Shown here: one piece after another, positions 35,381 through 47,620 of the stretch
How positions within the stretch are numbered: position 1 is the first letter of the stretch
How the letters are laid out: each line of letters opens with the position of its first letter
DNA from: Perca fluviatilis
Lineage: Eukaryota > Chordata > Actinopteri > Perciformes > Percidae
Length of the DNA: 64,000 bases
Reading direction: 5' to 3'
NCBI RefSeq assembly: GCF_010015445.1
Contig: NC_053133.1
Span: 1,116,001 to 1,180,000, forward strand
Position numbers and translations under genes: made by a program
Notes under the pieces: generated by a model
Database searches by the model: none
Told to the model about the DNA's origin: nothing
Seen by the model: only the letters and a program-made list of their open reading frames with translations

Positions 35381-36089
35381 CGGTGTTGTCTTGTGTTGGA
35401 TTGTTAACAAATTTAACATTTCAGCAGAGGTGTTCATTTCCATACAGGTTTAGTGACGTGACGGTTAACGGTGAAGTAGGGGATTTAATTTGCGGGGGAT
35501 ATTTTGGCGACTTAATTAACCCAACCCAGGGTGAGTCTGATGAAATCTGATGTAGGCTATCTACCCGGTTTAGCTCTGAGATATGCTCGCATTGCACAGC
35601 GCTCTGAAGGCATAATCTCCGAGATTAGGCTACGTTATGTTCTGCCAGCTCACAGCAATTTAATACTAATGCAATAAAGTTACATCAAACAACATTATTA
35701 GTAGACTATAATAGCGCAGATGGTTGAAAACTGCTAGGACTCCCAAAAACGTTTCACTAATGTTTCCAACTTCCCCTTTATCATATTAATTATACTACAA
35801 CCACAATCCGAACTATAGACAAAGTCTTAAAGTGAGTCTTAAAATAATAACTATTGTTCTTAAAAAAAAGACCCTTATACCTTTCAAATCAAGACACCCC
35901 CTGTAGGATGGTTTAACACGTTTAACTAGTTTTTTTAGACCCTTCAAATCAAGACACAGGCGGGGCAACCACAATTACTTGGTGCGGCCTAGAGTTGTTC
36001 AAGTAAATCTCTGCTCCAACAAAGACACACCCAGTAGTAGAGTGTGGCAAGTGTGACCAAGTTTAACTAGTTTTTTAACCCAACCCCTG
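35381..36089. other. No gene seen
   Basis: Unassigned. TTCAAATCAAGACAC occurs twice (35,884 and 35,943) and GTTTAACTAGTTTTTT twice (35,920 and 36,060), suggesting a small old duplication. Confidence 0.35.
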
Positions 36090-36348
36090 TTTCCGGTTTC
36101 ATGGACACACACACTTCCGGCCACTATTTCCATTTTCAGGATATAACTGTTTTCTGATTTCCGAATATAACTGTTTTCTGATTTCCTGTTCCTGATTTAC
36201 ATTTTCCCGGATATAACTGCTTTCTGATTTCCGGCTTCATAGACACACCTCTTCCGGTCAATATTTACATTTTCCGGATATAACCGTTTTCTGATATCCA
36301 GCTTCATGGACACACCCACTTCCGGTTTCATAGACACGCCCACTTCCG
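36090..36348. repeat. Minisatellite of diverged ~65-bp units
   Basis: Alternating blocks ATATAACTGTTTTCTGATTTCC and TTCCGGTTTCATRGACACRC recur four to five times with variable spacing. All blocks are in one direction. No coding sense. Confidence 0.8.
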
Positions 36349-36599
36349 TCCGCCATGTTAAGTACAGTATATTACTACTGTGATAGAAGGGGAGGAGGCG
36401 GGACCCACTCTATTTCCTGAAACGACAACTGCCAACCGCGGAAGAGAGAGCAGATTTAAAGCAGGATGTCATGCTGTGATAGGCTCGTGACAAATGGCCG
36501 ACTCTGATTGGTTTAACTAACAACGACACAGCTGGATCTGATTACTACTGACAAGTGACGTACCATGAAACAGCTGCTCATTATGAGTGATGGAAAAGG

Positions 36600-36804
36600 T
36601 ATATGAAGTCTTCCTTTAAGAATTTACGCTGAGCTTCATTAGCTAAAGTGGTTAGCACACAGCAACTGTTTCGGCTTGTGACGTAGAAAGCCGTGCAGCC
36701 GGATGGACTTTTTTCAAAGTTTGTGTGTGTGGAAGCACCAGAGACACAAAATAACACCCCAAATCCCATAAAGTGATTTTTGTTTTTTTCATAATATGGG
36801 CACT
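36600..36804. mobile_element. TTAA element, copy 3, partial
   Basis: The right end CATAATATGGGCACT with TTAA at 36,805-36,808 matches the left end of copy 1 in reverse. On the minus strand it reads through the positions where the two hAT elements sit in copy 1, without either of them. The opposite end is missing or replaced before about 36,600. Confidence 0.75.
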
Positions 36805-36899
36805 TTAAATATGAAACAACAGCTAGCAGACAATTACCTACCTTTTTAAGAAAGCTTTTAATCTTTAAGTCGTCATAGTACTGCATCGCCATAGAAACC

Positions 36900-37064
36900 C
36901 TCCCGACACACTTCTATTTTGTTAAATGTATTTCTATGAAGCTAAATGTATCCTATTGTATTTTCTTCTTTTATGCCCCCTTAAACATGTAAGATGTCCC
37001 TGGGTATCTAGAAAGGCGTCCGCCAAATAAAATGTATTATTATTATTATTATTATTATTATTTT
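36900..37064 (+). mobile_element. LINE/SINE 3' tail with (ATT)n
   Basis: CTAGAAAGGCGTCCGCCAAATAAAATGTATTATTATT closely resembles the usual GGCGC...AATAAAATTTATT ending of fish L2-mobilised repeats. 37,034-37,064 is an ATT run. The 5' limit is uncertain. Confidence 0.45.
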
Positions 37065-38200
37065 AGTTTAGGATTAAGCCTGGAAGCAAAGGTAAACAGC
37101 TAGCCTGGCTCCCTCCAAATTGCAGTGACAACTGTGGTAGCCTCAAGTAACAATAACGAACTCAGTAGGTCCAAGAAATAGCCCGGGACATAACCCTCGT
37201 AAAATCACAACCTCATCATTTTTCACTTCAGCTTTTGTTACTGATTAAACAAGCAACATATAAGTTGCTGGTTGGTAGATTTGTGTTTCCCCCTGCTTCC
37301 AGTCTTTATGCTAAGCTAAGACTTCAGTTAGATTGCTAAATTTTGTTTTTTTAAGTTGCGTTTGGAACCCCAAAACGATCTCTGTGCACACAAGAGTTTT
37401 AGCTACAGTAGTAATAGTCTCTGTTCAAACTAACACGCCCAAACCACATCTCATGACTATTCACTTATACTGGGCATGCAGCATGAATACTCAGCCCGGT
37501 TTGTGTTGCCATTGTAGCTTTTAGTTTTAAAAGAGACCAGAAAAATAGCAAGAATGGCGAAAAATAAGACAAGAGATTTCTTCTTCTTTATTTGGACCGA
37601 TGACGAGGTTGAACGGTCACTGAAAGTAACACGTGACAAGGTGACAAAGGCGGCAGACTCTTAGTAATCTGAGCCTGTCAGTGGGAAAACGAGCACTTTT
37701 GTGAAGGTAAATACAAGCTGGACAATTGTCCTATTAACTTACATTGTAGCTTGTTTCTCCGCTGCCGACTGCAGCGATCTCGCTTAATACTGGACCAATT
37801 TCAAAGATTGTTGTTACCATCAGTCACTTAGACACAACCACATAGGTTGAAAAAAACGATAGTTACCCTTTAAGCCAATCAACTCCTGGTTCTAGCTCCA
37901 TAATTACCATGCAGTGATAAGAGTAGTCATTGATCTTCTCATCTCACTCATGGTAGAAAAGAAAATAGGCCTATTTGCCAAAAATACATGAAAAATGTAT
38001 TCTAATCCTGCTGGGCTCCCCTGGCGTAGCTCTTGACCCCAAAGGGGTAAAGAACAGGAAGTACTTTTTTTTTCTATAGGCAATTACACATCTGAGCAGA
38101 TGCTACGACATAGACATTTGTGCAACAAATCTCCAGTGTACAGCATCACAGCATTTATAGCTATTGCTATTTTCCAATGCCAGTCCCTAGAAGGGCACAT
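37065..38200. other. Repeat-derived, no gene seen
   Basis: 37,655-37,705 is shared with 28,990-29,045. CTTCCAGTCTTTATGCTAAG (37,299) and GATAGTTACCCTTTAA (37,859) are common in fish MITE-like repeats. Limits and class are not resolved. Confidence 0.4.
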
Positions 38201-38261
<61 letters not shown>

Positions 38262-38992
38262 CTTTATTGTCATTGTGGTGTACAACAAAATTCAGTTGGA
38301 GCCATCCTCTCCAAATAGCAGCATAGAGTAAAAAAAAATATATATATATGACGGTAGCCATCACGTTGAATGTAAACAAAAAGCTGCTTGCCGTCGCTGC
38401 GCTATCGTCGTCGTGTAAAGCCCGCCTCAACGGTTGTGATTGGTGCCTTGATTTTGGGGACATTGGAAATGGGTTTGAATGGGCTCTTCGCCAGACTGAC
38501 TTGCAGAGCAAATCTCAAATTTGCCCGAAGTTCGTCAGGGTTTACCCAGGCTAGGGAAGAAGCTGTTACGGAGTCTATTTGTGCGTGTGCTGGGGGTTCT
38601 CAGTCTGCCTGAGGGGAGGGTGGTGAACAGGGAGTGTCCGCGGTGTGAGGTGTCCTGCCTGATGTTTGTGGCCCGTGTGAGAAGACTGCTTGAGTATATT
38701 TCACTCAGGTTTGGTAGGGGGGGATCCAATGATCCTCTCAGCCGTCTTGAAAACAAGCTGCAGGTCCTTTCTTTCTGCTGCTGTGCAGCTGGAGTGCACA
38801 ACGGTGCAGCAGTATGTTAGGGTGCAGCGGTAGAAGCGTGTCAGGAGTTCCTGAGGGAGCCTATTGCGTTTCAGTGTCCTCAGGAAGAACATCTTCTGCT
38901 GGGCTTTTTTAATGGTGTGGGAGGTGTTCTGGCGCCAGGTTAGATCCTCTGCTATGTGCACTCCCAGGAACTTAAAGATTACCAAATTACCA
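38201..38992 (-). mobile_element. Rex1-like LINE 3' end, copy 2
   Basis: On the minus strand: FLGVHIAEDLTWRQNTSHTIKK, QQKMFFLRTLKRNRLPQELL, SSCTAAERKDLQ, then (another frame) SEIYSSSLLTRATNIRQDTSH and RTNRLRNSFFPS. The 3' tail is TCTTTATTGTCATTGT at 38,262, with a (GATA)n run (38,201-38,261) at the very end. It retains the coding block that copy 1 (17,043) lacks. A truncated MITE (38,352-38,554) sits between coding end and tail. Confidence 0.82.
38352..38554. mobile_element. Truncated copy of the TAGCCTGG MITE
   Basis: Matches 43,530-43,773 closely: AAAGCTGCTTGCCGTCGCTG, AACGGTTGTGATTGGTG, ATGGGTTTGAATGGGCTCTT and the terminal TTTACCCAGGCTAG. The left end is missing, so it entered the Rex1 tail as, or became, a partial copy. 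Confidence 0.75.
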
Positions 38993-39606
38993 AATTTAAA
39001 TACATAAAGCACGTCAACATACAGGACACATCCGTGTGTGTGTGTGTGTGTGTTTCTGAGTAGAGTCCTTCTAACCAAAGTACCCACACTACCTGCCAAG
39101 AGCTGACCCATTTCATTAAGGCGGCACTGAGAGGAAGGGGATTCTTGAGAGATCACAAACTCTGAGGCTGCAGGGTGGGTCGATCATCCAACTCCACTAA
39201 CAGGGTGCCAGAGAGGACCTTTCTAGAGTTTTTTAATAGAGAGCCCCCTATACCACACACAACCACGATGAAAGCTTTTTGGGAGAATGTTTCATCTCAG
39301 TGTGCCTTCAGTTAGATAGGAAGAACAGGAGTACAAGTTTGAAGATATCTTTATGTGTGAGGTCTGTCTGAAATGTGTGTGTGTGTGTGTGTGTGTCTGT
39401 ACTTAAAGTGAAGTGTTTGTAGTGTGTGTGCGTGTGTGTCTCTGCATGCACGTGTCTGCCTGACGGCCCTGAGCTAGCTCCTCACCAGAGTATGAGTTTC
39501 ACACGCATTTCATTTCCTGCAGTCAGCATCAATTCAAACCCTCCAAGGAATTAAGCCTATCTACCTGCTTGTCATTTTCTCCTGTCGCTCGAGGTGCACC
39601 TCTTGT

Positions 39607-39694
<88 letters not shown>

Positions 39695-40012
39695 TCATCT
39701 AAAGGTTTTCAGTCTCTCCAGTCAGTCTGGAGAAAAGAGAAGACACAGTGATGGATGGTGTGCATAGCTACTACACGTTATACAATTACTGCATTATTGA
39801 TTAATGTCTGGGCCTCCCACTATATAAGCACTCACACACGTTCCTGCCCAGCACCACACATCCATGCTATCATTAGCAATTGACAATAATTTGCCCCTGA
39901 AGGGTTACGTTAGTATGGTGTTAAAAATAGTTCCACCTATCTAGGAGTTTGGAAATTGTTTTTGAATTTTGAGTCCTCCTGTTTACTTAATTATGCCTGT
40001 GTCTAACTCTGC
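38993..40012. repeat. Spacer with long (CA)n microsatellite
   Basis: 39,607-39,692 is an uninterrupted CA run of about 85 bases. Shorter GT runs lie at 39,033-39,052 and 39,377-39,395. No gene was found; frames through the CA run encode only His-Thr repeats. Confidence 0.85.
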
Positions 40013-40373
40013 TGTCATTTCAGACCCTTCCACTTCCATCTGCCTGCCCTCCTATCACTTGATTCACTCCACCTGTACATCCTCCCGACTCAGCTGTTCA
40101 CCATTTACTCATTAGCTTCCTAGTATATAACCAAGTAATTTCTACTAGTCCTCTGCCAGATTGTCTCAGTGCTTTTGCCTAGCTTTCCAGCATTTTGTTT
40201 GTTCATTGGTACCTAGTTTTTGACCCTGTTTATTCCTTTTGGACTTTGCCTCAGCCTGACCCCTTTTTGTACTTTTGCCTGCCTGGAGTTTGCATTTAGT
40301 AAAGATATTTTGCTTCTTTCTTTTCTGCTTCATGAGTTGTGCTTTTGGGTCCCATTGTCTCAGATCCATGACA
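40013..40373 (+). mobile_element. Possible solo LTR
   Basis: It begins TGTCATTTCAG and ends CCATGACA (TG...CA), has a promoter-like AGTATATAACC near 40,121, CAGATTGTCTCAGTGC after it, and a 3' part with GTAAAGAT and TTTGGGTCCCA as in fish gypsy-type LTRs. A target duplication was not seen (flanks tctgc and gaaat), so the limits may be off or it may be a non-LTR retroposed piece. Confidence 0.45.
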
Positions 40374-40763
40374 GAAATAGCTAGAAATACTGCTATTTTG
40401 CAGAGGTAGGACCAAGTAACTGTTTTGCAAGTCTCAAATCTTTGCACCAAAGTCCTAAGTCAAGACAGGCAAGTCCCAAGTCAAGACTAATAAGTCCCAA
40501 GTCAAGTCCAAAGTCCTAAACTTTGTGTTTCGAGTCCTAAACAAGTCATAACGCAATATTCACCAAATCTAAACAACAGAGTAATACTTTTTTTTTTTGT
40601 AACTTACATGTTTATTGAGTTTTCACATGCATATCCAAAACGATACAGCAAATAAGGAACAAATTAAAATAATAGTAATAACACTAACTCACTAGAGATG
40701 ATCCACTATTCAGTCCACTATTCCATTTGACATTTGTTGAGTTGGTATCACTTCCCATATATA

Positions 40764-40882
40764 CTACTGGTCAAAAGTCAAAACACCCCAATTTTTTTAG
40801 TTTTTGTATTGAAATTTTAGCAGTTCAAGTCCAATGAATAGCTTGAGATGGTACAAAGGTAAGTGGTGAACTGCCTGAGGTA
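40764..40882. mobile_element. Tc1-like terminal fragment within the L1 tail
   Basis: ACTACTGGTCAAAAGT, AACACCCCAATTTTTT and GAATAGCTTGAGATGGTACA are in the order of one end of a fish Tc1 family. The fragment abuts L1 code at 40,883. The other end is absent. Confidence 0.5.
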
Positions 40883-40885
40883 ACC

Positions 40886-41899
40886 GCTTTCTTACTGGCT
40901 GCAAGTAATACTTTAGTCAAGTACAGATTTTCTTTCATTACAACCTTCTCAATGTTCCCAAGGTACATCACTGGACAGGTATTTGGGATTTCATATCCCA
41001 AAACGTTTTTTACAACTAAATTAACATTTTGCCAGTATGTCCTCATTTTTGTACAGTTCCAGAAGATGTGTGCATGGTCTGCTTCCACACTTCCACACAG
41101 TTTCCAGCAGTTTTGTTGTATAGCGAGTTGCCTAGATTTTATTTTTGGTGTTATAGCAAGTTAGGTTTTTCCAGCAGAACTCCTTCCATAATAATTAATT
41201 TGTAGATGTACATTGTGTCTCGCACGTGATACCATTCCTCCTCTTGTATTTGGATCTTTAGTTCTGTTTCCCATTTTTTTTTTTTTTTTTTTTTTTTGTT
41301 GATTCCCCCCTGCTCTCACCCAAAGCTTGATAGAAAGCAGAGATGGGCCGAGACCCCTTCTGTTTGTATGAATCCATAATGACTCCGATCGCCTTATTTA
41401 TAGTTTCAACTAGCCTTATCTCTTTTGTGAAATAATCTCTTAGCTGCATGTATCTATAGAAATCTTTGTTTTCGAGGCAGTACTTTGTCTTTAGATCTCG
41501 GAAGCTTAGAAATTCTTCACCTGCTGAAACTGTACATATTGCTGTCATACCTTTTTGTGCCCATTCTTTGAATACTGGATCATACGTCCCTGGCTTAAAC
41601 TTTGGATCGTACGTGAACCACCTCAGAGTGCACATATCCCTCTTAAGTTTGTATTTTCTTACTACAACGCTCCATATTTCTAGTGTAAATGCTACTATTG
41701 GGTTCATAGCATGTCTCAAAGCACCTATCAAATGTTTATCCCCCACCAATATCTGGGTCTGATAGCCCTGTATTTCCCTCTCCATTTCTTTCCATTTAGA
41801 CTCATAGTCAGGTCTACACCAATAGGCCAGAGGTCTAAGCTGAGCTGCATAAAATATTCTGTAAGGAGAAAAACCCTTTCAACCTTTTTTTTGAAGGTG

Positions 41900-41938
<39 letters not shown>

Positions 41939-44841
41939 TTAATTTTTCCCCCTTTTTTTTTTTAATAGAATATTAATTTTGACCGTCCGTATTCTAGCAC
42001 TACCTTTCAATATCTTTTTGAATGTTTTTATCGATTTCACTATAATTGTTTTCAAACATGTCGGTAAGTGTTTTAGTCAGAGTTACACCAAGATACTTCA
42101 TTGTTTTAGAATTCCATTTTAAGTTACATGCATCTCTTATTTGTCAGGATGGAGAATAATTTAATGAAAGAATTTGTGTTTTTTATATAATCAGTTTATA
42201 CCCTGAATAGTATTCATACATTTCCAGTAGAGACATTAGGTGTGGGAAACCTATATCTGGTTGTTCAAGGAAAATAATGACATCATCCGCGAAAAGGCCA
42301 ATTATATGTTCTGTCCGCCCTACATTGACACCCTGCAGTTCCCCACTCTGCCTAATTGCCTGTGCTAAGGGCTGAAAAGAGTAGGAGACCGACAATAACC
42401 TTGTCTTGTCCCCCTCTCCAACTGAATCGTATTGTACAGGCTTCCGTTTACTCTGATCTTAGCTGTGGGCTCTTGATAAATAGTTCTAATACATCGGATT
42501 ACATTGTCATTGAAGCCAAATCTCTTTAGTACCTCATACAAGAATACCCAACTAACACTATCAAATGCCTTTTCGGCATCTAAACTAACCAGAATTGTAC
42601 TTGTGCTACTTTTTTGAGCGTTGTCTAAAATATGGAGGGTTCTTCTAATATTATCGTGTGTTTGGCCCAGTTTGATCCTCATCAATCAGATCTGGTATGA
42701 TGATCAGGCCTAAATCTCTTGCAAATAATTGATGTAAATAGTTTGTAGTCTACGTTTAAAAGATAAATCGGCCTATAGTTTTTGCATTCTTCTTTGTCTT
42801 TGCCTTCTTTAGGTAAAATGGTAACAATTGCTTCCTTCCACGATGGGGGGGGCTCTGCCATCGTTAAGGGTCCAGCTAAAACAGGACATAAGCAAAGGTG
42901 TTAGCTCCTTCTGAAAGGCCTTGTACCATTCTGGTGGAAACCCATCGCTACCTGGTGATTTATTAGCCTTTAATCTAGTAATTGCGGCTTCCAGCTCCTT
43001 AACTGTAAATTGTGACATAATGTCATTCTGTCTCACCAATAGATGGCAGGTCAAGTGAGTCAAGAAAACTTCTTATTGTGTTTTCATCAGCTGATAACGG
43101 TTTAGAATAGAGTTTCTTGTAATATTCTTCAAATATTCTTTCTATTTCATCTGGTTCATGTGATAATTGGTTGGTTTGAGGGTTCTTTATTTTATGAATT
43201 GTGTTAATGGCCTGCTGTTTCCGCAAGCATCTGGCTAAAAGTCTTGTTGCTTTTGGGCCCGATTCATAGTAGGTCTGCTTTACAAATCTTGCCCTCTTTT
43301 CTTAGCCTGGCTGACACCAGACCCTTCTCAGTTGTAACTGAGAGTGGATCTGGGAAAGGTTCATTTACAGCTCATTTCCAAAGGGGCGTCACCAACGGAC
43401 GCCGCTCAAATGCCTCTGGGTGCATTGGATAGTCCTTCAACCAGTCAGACCAACCATTGGATAGCCCTTCAACCAGTCAGACCAACCATTGGATAGTCCT
43501 TCAACCAGTCAGACCAACCATCCGGGTGGTCTTCATGTTGAATGAAAACAAAAAGCTGCTTGCTGTCGCTGCGCTATCGTCGTCGCGTAAAGCCCACCTC
43601 AACGGTTGTGATTGGTGTAAAGCCCCGCCTCAGCGGTTGTGATTGGTGTAAAGCCCGCCTCAGCGGTTGTGATTGGTGCCTCGATTTTAGGGACATTGGA
43701 AATGGGTTTGAATGGGCTCTTCGCCAGACTGACTCAAATTTGCCGGAAGTTTGTCAGGGTTTACCCAGGCTAGTCTTTTCTATATCTGTCCTAAGTATCT
43801 CATTTATCTCTTCCCTTGTCTTCTTTATTTGTTGCAATACAGACTGATCTTCTGTATTTTTATGTTTCTTCTCCAGTTCTTGCAATTTTTCTACTTTGTG
43901 TTTATATATAGCTAGCCAAGCCTTTTTTTGTGATGTTGCCAAGGCGATTAGTTTCCCACGAATAATTGCCTTCATACCGTCTCATAGTATTGCAGGGTTT
44001 ACCTCCCCATTATCATTCTCTTCTACATACCTTTTTATTTCTTCTTTTATCTGCTCCACATTTGCCTTATTGTTCAAGATGCCCACATTTAGCCTCCATA
44101 CAGTATTTATTTTCCTATTATTAAGGTTTATTGTCAAGCTGATCCCACTGTGATCTGATACGACCGCCACCCCGATTTTACACTCTGTGACCCTGTGACT
44201 TTCACTTGTATTAATTAAAAAGTAGTCAATTCTGGAGTAGACAGAATGAGACACTGAATAGTGTGTATAATCCCTTTCTAGTGGGTGAAGTTCTCTCCAC
44301 ACATGAATTAGTACCATTTCCTGGACTGATGTATTAATAAACTTGGTTAGATGCATCTTGCTTCTTTTGGGGCTTGTTGTATCCAAGTTATGGTTTATGA
44401 CCACATTATATTCTCTTCCACATATGAAAATACCTTCAGTTTCTATAGCAGTAGTGTCAAACAGAGTTTTGAAAAAACATTTGGTGCTCTCTGGGGGGGC
44501 GTATACATTGACCAGTGTCACCATTCTGTTCTCCAGCTTCCCCTTAATTAATACAAATCTCCCTTCAGTGTCCTTAACTTCTTTAAGACATTCAAATTTA
44601 ACTTTATTGTGATGAGGATAGCCACTCCCCTCTTCTGGCTAGGTTTGTAGGAGCTGTAAAAGGTATTCCTAAAACCAAAGCGTTTTAGCTTTTCATGTTC
44701 TTGTTGAGGCAGGTGAGTTTCTTGTAAAAATAGCACTTGAGCCTTTTCTTTTTTCAATTTAGCCAGGACCTTACTCCGCTTAACTGGATTATTCATCCCA
44801 TTTACATTAAGTGACCCTAGTTTTATATTATTATATGGCAT
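40886..44841 (-). pseudogene. L1 ORF2 (endonuclease and reverse transcriptase), broken
   Basis: ORF2 nicks target DNA and reverse-transcribes the element. It opens with MPYNNIKLGSLNVNGMNN. The endonuclease shows FLQETHL, SRIDYFLIN and VSDHSGISL, but the family GGDFN box is CGREYN here. Reverse transcriptase: KANKSPGSDGFPPEWYK (42,900s), [27 protein letters not shown] and the catalytic FADDVIIFL (about 42,280). A long C-terminus follows (41,258-41,785), ending in HIFWNCTKMRTYW near 41,070. At least six frame breaks. The MITE at 43,303 separates endonuclease from reverse transcriptase, and the frame reads on across it when one duplication copy is ignored. Confidence 0.88.
43303..43773. mobile_element. 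hAT-like TAGCCTGG MITE inside the L1
   Basis: TAGCCTGG at the left faces CCAGGCTA at the right. The 8-bp duplication tcttttct is exact (43,295-43,302 and 43,774-43,781). The interior has a short tandem (43,425-43,520, units with CCTTCAACCAGTCAGACC) and three AACGGTTGTGATTGGTG-like blocks. Related copies: 38,352-38,554 and 57,944-59,354. Confidence 0.85.
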
Positions 44842-45494
44842 TTAAATGATCCAATCCTGTGTTACATTCATTCACCGCCAGACAACTTAAAACTGCACAG
44901 ACCTGAACATCTAGACGTGTGCTAACTGAAAAAAACAAAGAAAAGTCAGTTAACTCCCAAATTAAGGTGATTCTTCGCCACCCTGTGTCCCCGTTGGTAG
45001 GCAGAGGAGAGATCCTCCTGAGGGAGGGCCCCTCACTAGAGGTGAAACACGCCATTTCACGCATCTTAGTAGTCCTACGTCATCCGATATCATTTATTTT
45101 GTATTCCAAATGAAGTCTTTAGCATTGGTCTTAAGTGTTTGGCCCAATTTACCAGCATAACAAATTAAATAAATAAAATTAATAAAAAATGAGTTAAAAT
45201 AAATGAATAAATAAAAATAAAATAGCTGCCCTACCAAACCATCCTATTTGAATTGAAGAGAAAAACAGACAAACTGAGATATTCCTCAGAGTTCAAATAA
45301 AGTCGTTTGTTTGTTGTTATTCATGTAATACGAATAAAATTTATTAGTTATTAGTTATTTTTTGCCATATAACTTTAAAGCTCACATCACGGGCAGGAGT
45401 GATGTAATAGTCACTGTAACATTAACTTCTCACAGCTGGTTTCATTAAGGGGCCAAGGAAGTTTCACATACCGTGACAAAGTAAAGAATTAAGA

Positions 45495-46595
45495 TTAGTT
45501 GGGGGGGAGCCGCTCAAACTCCTGTAATCTTTCCCTCGCATGGAGGGCAGTGTTTTCTGTGCTCATCTCTCCGGCTCGCTGCCACGTCAGGGCCCGGAGA
45601 AGCTGCTCCATCTCCCGGTTCGGATCCGTGTCACTGTGGCCTGGCGTCTCCACCAAGTAACGTCTCTTCCTCAGCTCCTGCGCTGCATCTTGTCCACTCT
45701 CGTTAGTTAGTCTGTTAGGCAGACTATAAAACATTTTTTTTTCTAAAAACATTCTACATTTCCTTTTGTCGACGATCCCGTTGATCAAGAAGCTGCTTTA
45801 GGCTACTTCTGCTTTACTTTGCAGGGTGTTATGTCGGGAGATGATATTGAAACCCCGACATTTTAATTTTCAGGTAACTTCCTATTTGAGCGGTATTGTT
45901 TTTCTTCCCAGTCTTTTATGCAGCCTAGGCTACATAACCTTATCTGTCCTCATATCGCTAACGTCACCCATCTTATGCTCGTACATCCCAGAAGATTATT
46001 TGTGTCACATTATTTGTGTCACAGCAGTTTTCTTTACAACATTGGTGAAGTGGAGCATTTTTGTAAAGCCACTGTATAGCAAAGCACCGTCATAAGAGTA
46101 TGACTCTGTAGTCATACTCTAAAGTCATAGGCTATAGTACTTTTTCGCCCGCAGTATTGCACCTAAATGAAATAGATTATAGGTTCAATACCATTTCACC
46201 AGTAATGTTAAGCTATACTTATGATTAAATATGATACACTAGCCTATATTGGAATATACGCATTTACTCTTGCAGCAATTTTCTCCCACACAAATTCTCT
46301 CTTTTGCAGCAGCCACTGTGTTTTTGTTTTTTTAACTCGCTGTTTGTGCGCATGAGTATTTCCGCCGACCAGATGTTTGTGGTTGTTACCATGGTGAATC
46401 GCAGTATCATGGCTCCATTCATGCTGCCTTTTTATTGTGGTGGTGCACGTGCGTTAACCTATTCTGAGTTGATTGAACCAACTCATATCAGCTGTTCTGA
46501 AACCGAAATCTCAGTTTCCCATCTCAGGGTACATCAACTCAGAGAACAGGGTTGGACTGAGAGTTTGTTAAACCTCCTTCCTGAAATGGGCCCCT
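45495..46595 (-). pseudogene. Harbinger-like element with a Myb-type gene remnant
   Basis: The right end GGGGCCCATTTCAGGAAGG, with GTTTAACAAACTC close by, is a familiar terminus of fish Harbinger elements. Reading leftward, a piece KREFVWEKIAARVNA (about 46,260-46,300) resembles the first part of Myb/SANT-like accessory proteins. A 97-codon frame at 45,495-45,788 (MINGIVDKRKC to FERLPPN) may be a later exon but has no motif I recognise. No left end was found. Confidence 0.4.
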
Positions 46596-46625
46596 GGTTG
46601 TTGTGATTGATCATATGAAATTGTG

Positions 46626-46874
46626 TCATAATGGAATTTGTTTTGCTTGGACACTGTGACAACACAGGTCCTGTACTTGATGTGGAGGCACTAACTGTCT
46701 AATTTTCTGAATTGTATCTATGAAGAAGATGGCAAATTCATTACAGGCATTGGTGGATAAAAATCCAGATACTACTGGTACTGGAGGGTTTGTTAGTCTA
46801 GCGACAGTAGCAAACAAAGTACGTGAATTATTATTATTTCTGGCAATAATGTCAGAAGAAGGACTGTCTTGCAT
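46626..46874 (-). pseudogene. L2 LINE ORF2 linker fragment
   Basis: NNNNSRTLFATVARLTNPP and NEFAIFFIDTIQKIRQ are typical of the segment between endonuclease and reverse transcriptase in L2-like fish LINEs. Both flanking domains are missing. It lies within the large hAT. Confidence 0.6.
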
Positions 46875-46889
46875 TCCTCAGTTCCAAAT

Positions 46890-47620
46890 TATAAATCCGA
46901 AGTCTCTCTTTATAGGTGTCATAATGGACCTGGAGAGTAGTTTTCGCCACCTGCGTTCAGCTTTTCGACACTCTTTTTTTCAGATCTTACAAGTGTGGCA
47001 TTTCTCCATGGAGATCTTTTCTTATCAGAGACAATTTTTACCTTAACGGGAGCAATGGCATCAATAGCATTTATAATTTTACAATTGAAATTGTATACAA
47101 GCTCATTGACTGAGACCCCAGAAGGGGCGGGCGTGGATGAGAAAAGCTGAATGAATGATTCACTGGTGTTCTCAGTGATGTACCGTTTTTTGAATACCTT
47201 TGTTTGAACACTTTTTTGTACAGAGATCGTGCCATTAAAGAAAAGACAGGAGCTGGTCTAACTTTAAGGATTTAACTCATGTTGATTACCGGGGCTCAGC
47301 GGACAGACTAACCGCTCCCCAGGAAAATAAACAGTAGGACGCAGATTCTACATAGTAATTCTGATAGTAAGTAACGTTAGTCTTCATACGCAAACAACAA
47401 ATTATCTTTGGTGGCATAATTTTAAACTGGCACTCAGCGACATAACTTCACTTCGTCATGCTTCTCTCCGGTCTGTGGTCTGTCAGATTGGTTAAAGTGG
47501 ATCTGGGAAATGATGCGTTTATGAAGTATCGACTTGCTGGGAATTAATAGCGTTAGTTGATTTAGAAAATGAACGGAAATCAATTTATTTGTAAAACATG
47601 TTTTAAAAAACATTCTGTTT
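46890..47620. other. Interior of the large hAT, unassigned
   Basis: No domain-bearing frame. Sequence up to about 47,300 may belong to another old insertion; the hAT right arm becomes recognisable from about 47,630. Confidence 0.3.

Larger units (their letters stand above)
40589..45130 (-). mobile_element. L1-type LINE inside the hAT
   Basis: The 3' tail lies at the left, ending in a poly-A (a T run at 40,589-40,598 on this strand). ORF2 runs from 44,841 leftward. A leader or inter-ORF part without a clear ORF1 reaches about 45,130. It is interrupted by a Tc1-like fragment (40,764-40,882), a poly-T tract (41,905-41,933) and a MITE (43,303-43,773). No target duplication was located. Confidence 0.8.

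Noticed and set aside
39569..39751. 60-codon frame
   Set aside because: It encodes a His-Thr run from the (CA)n microsatellite.
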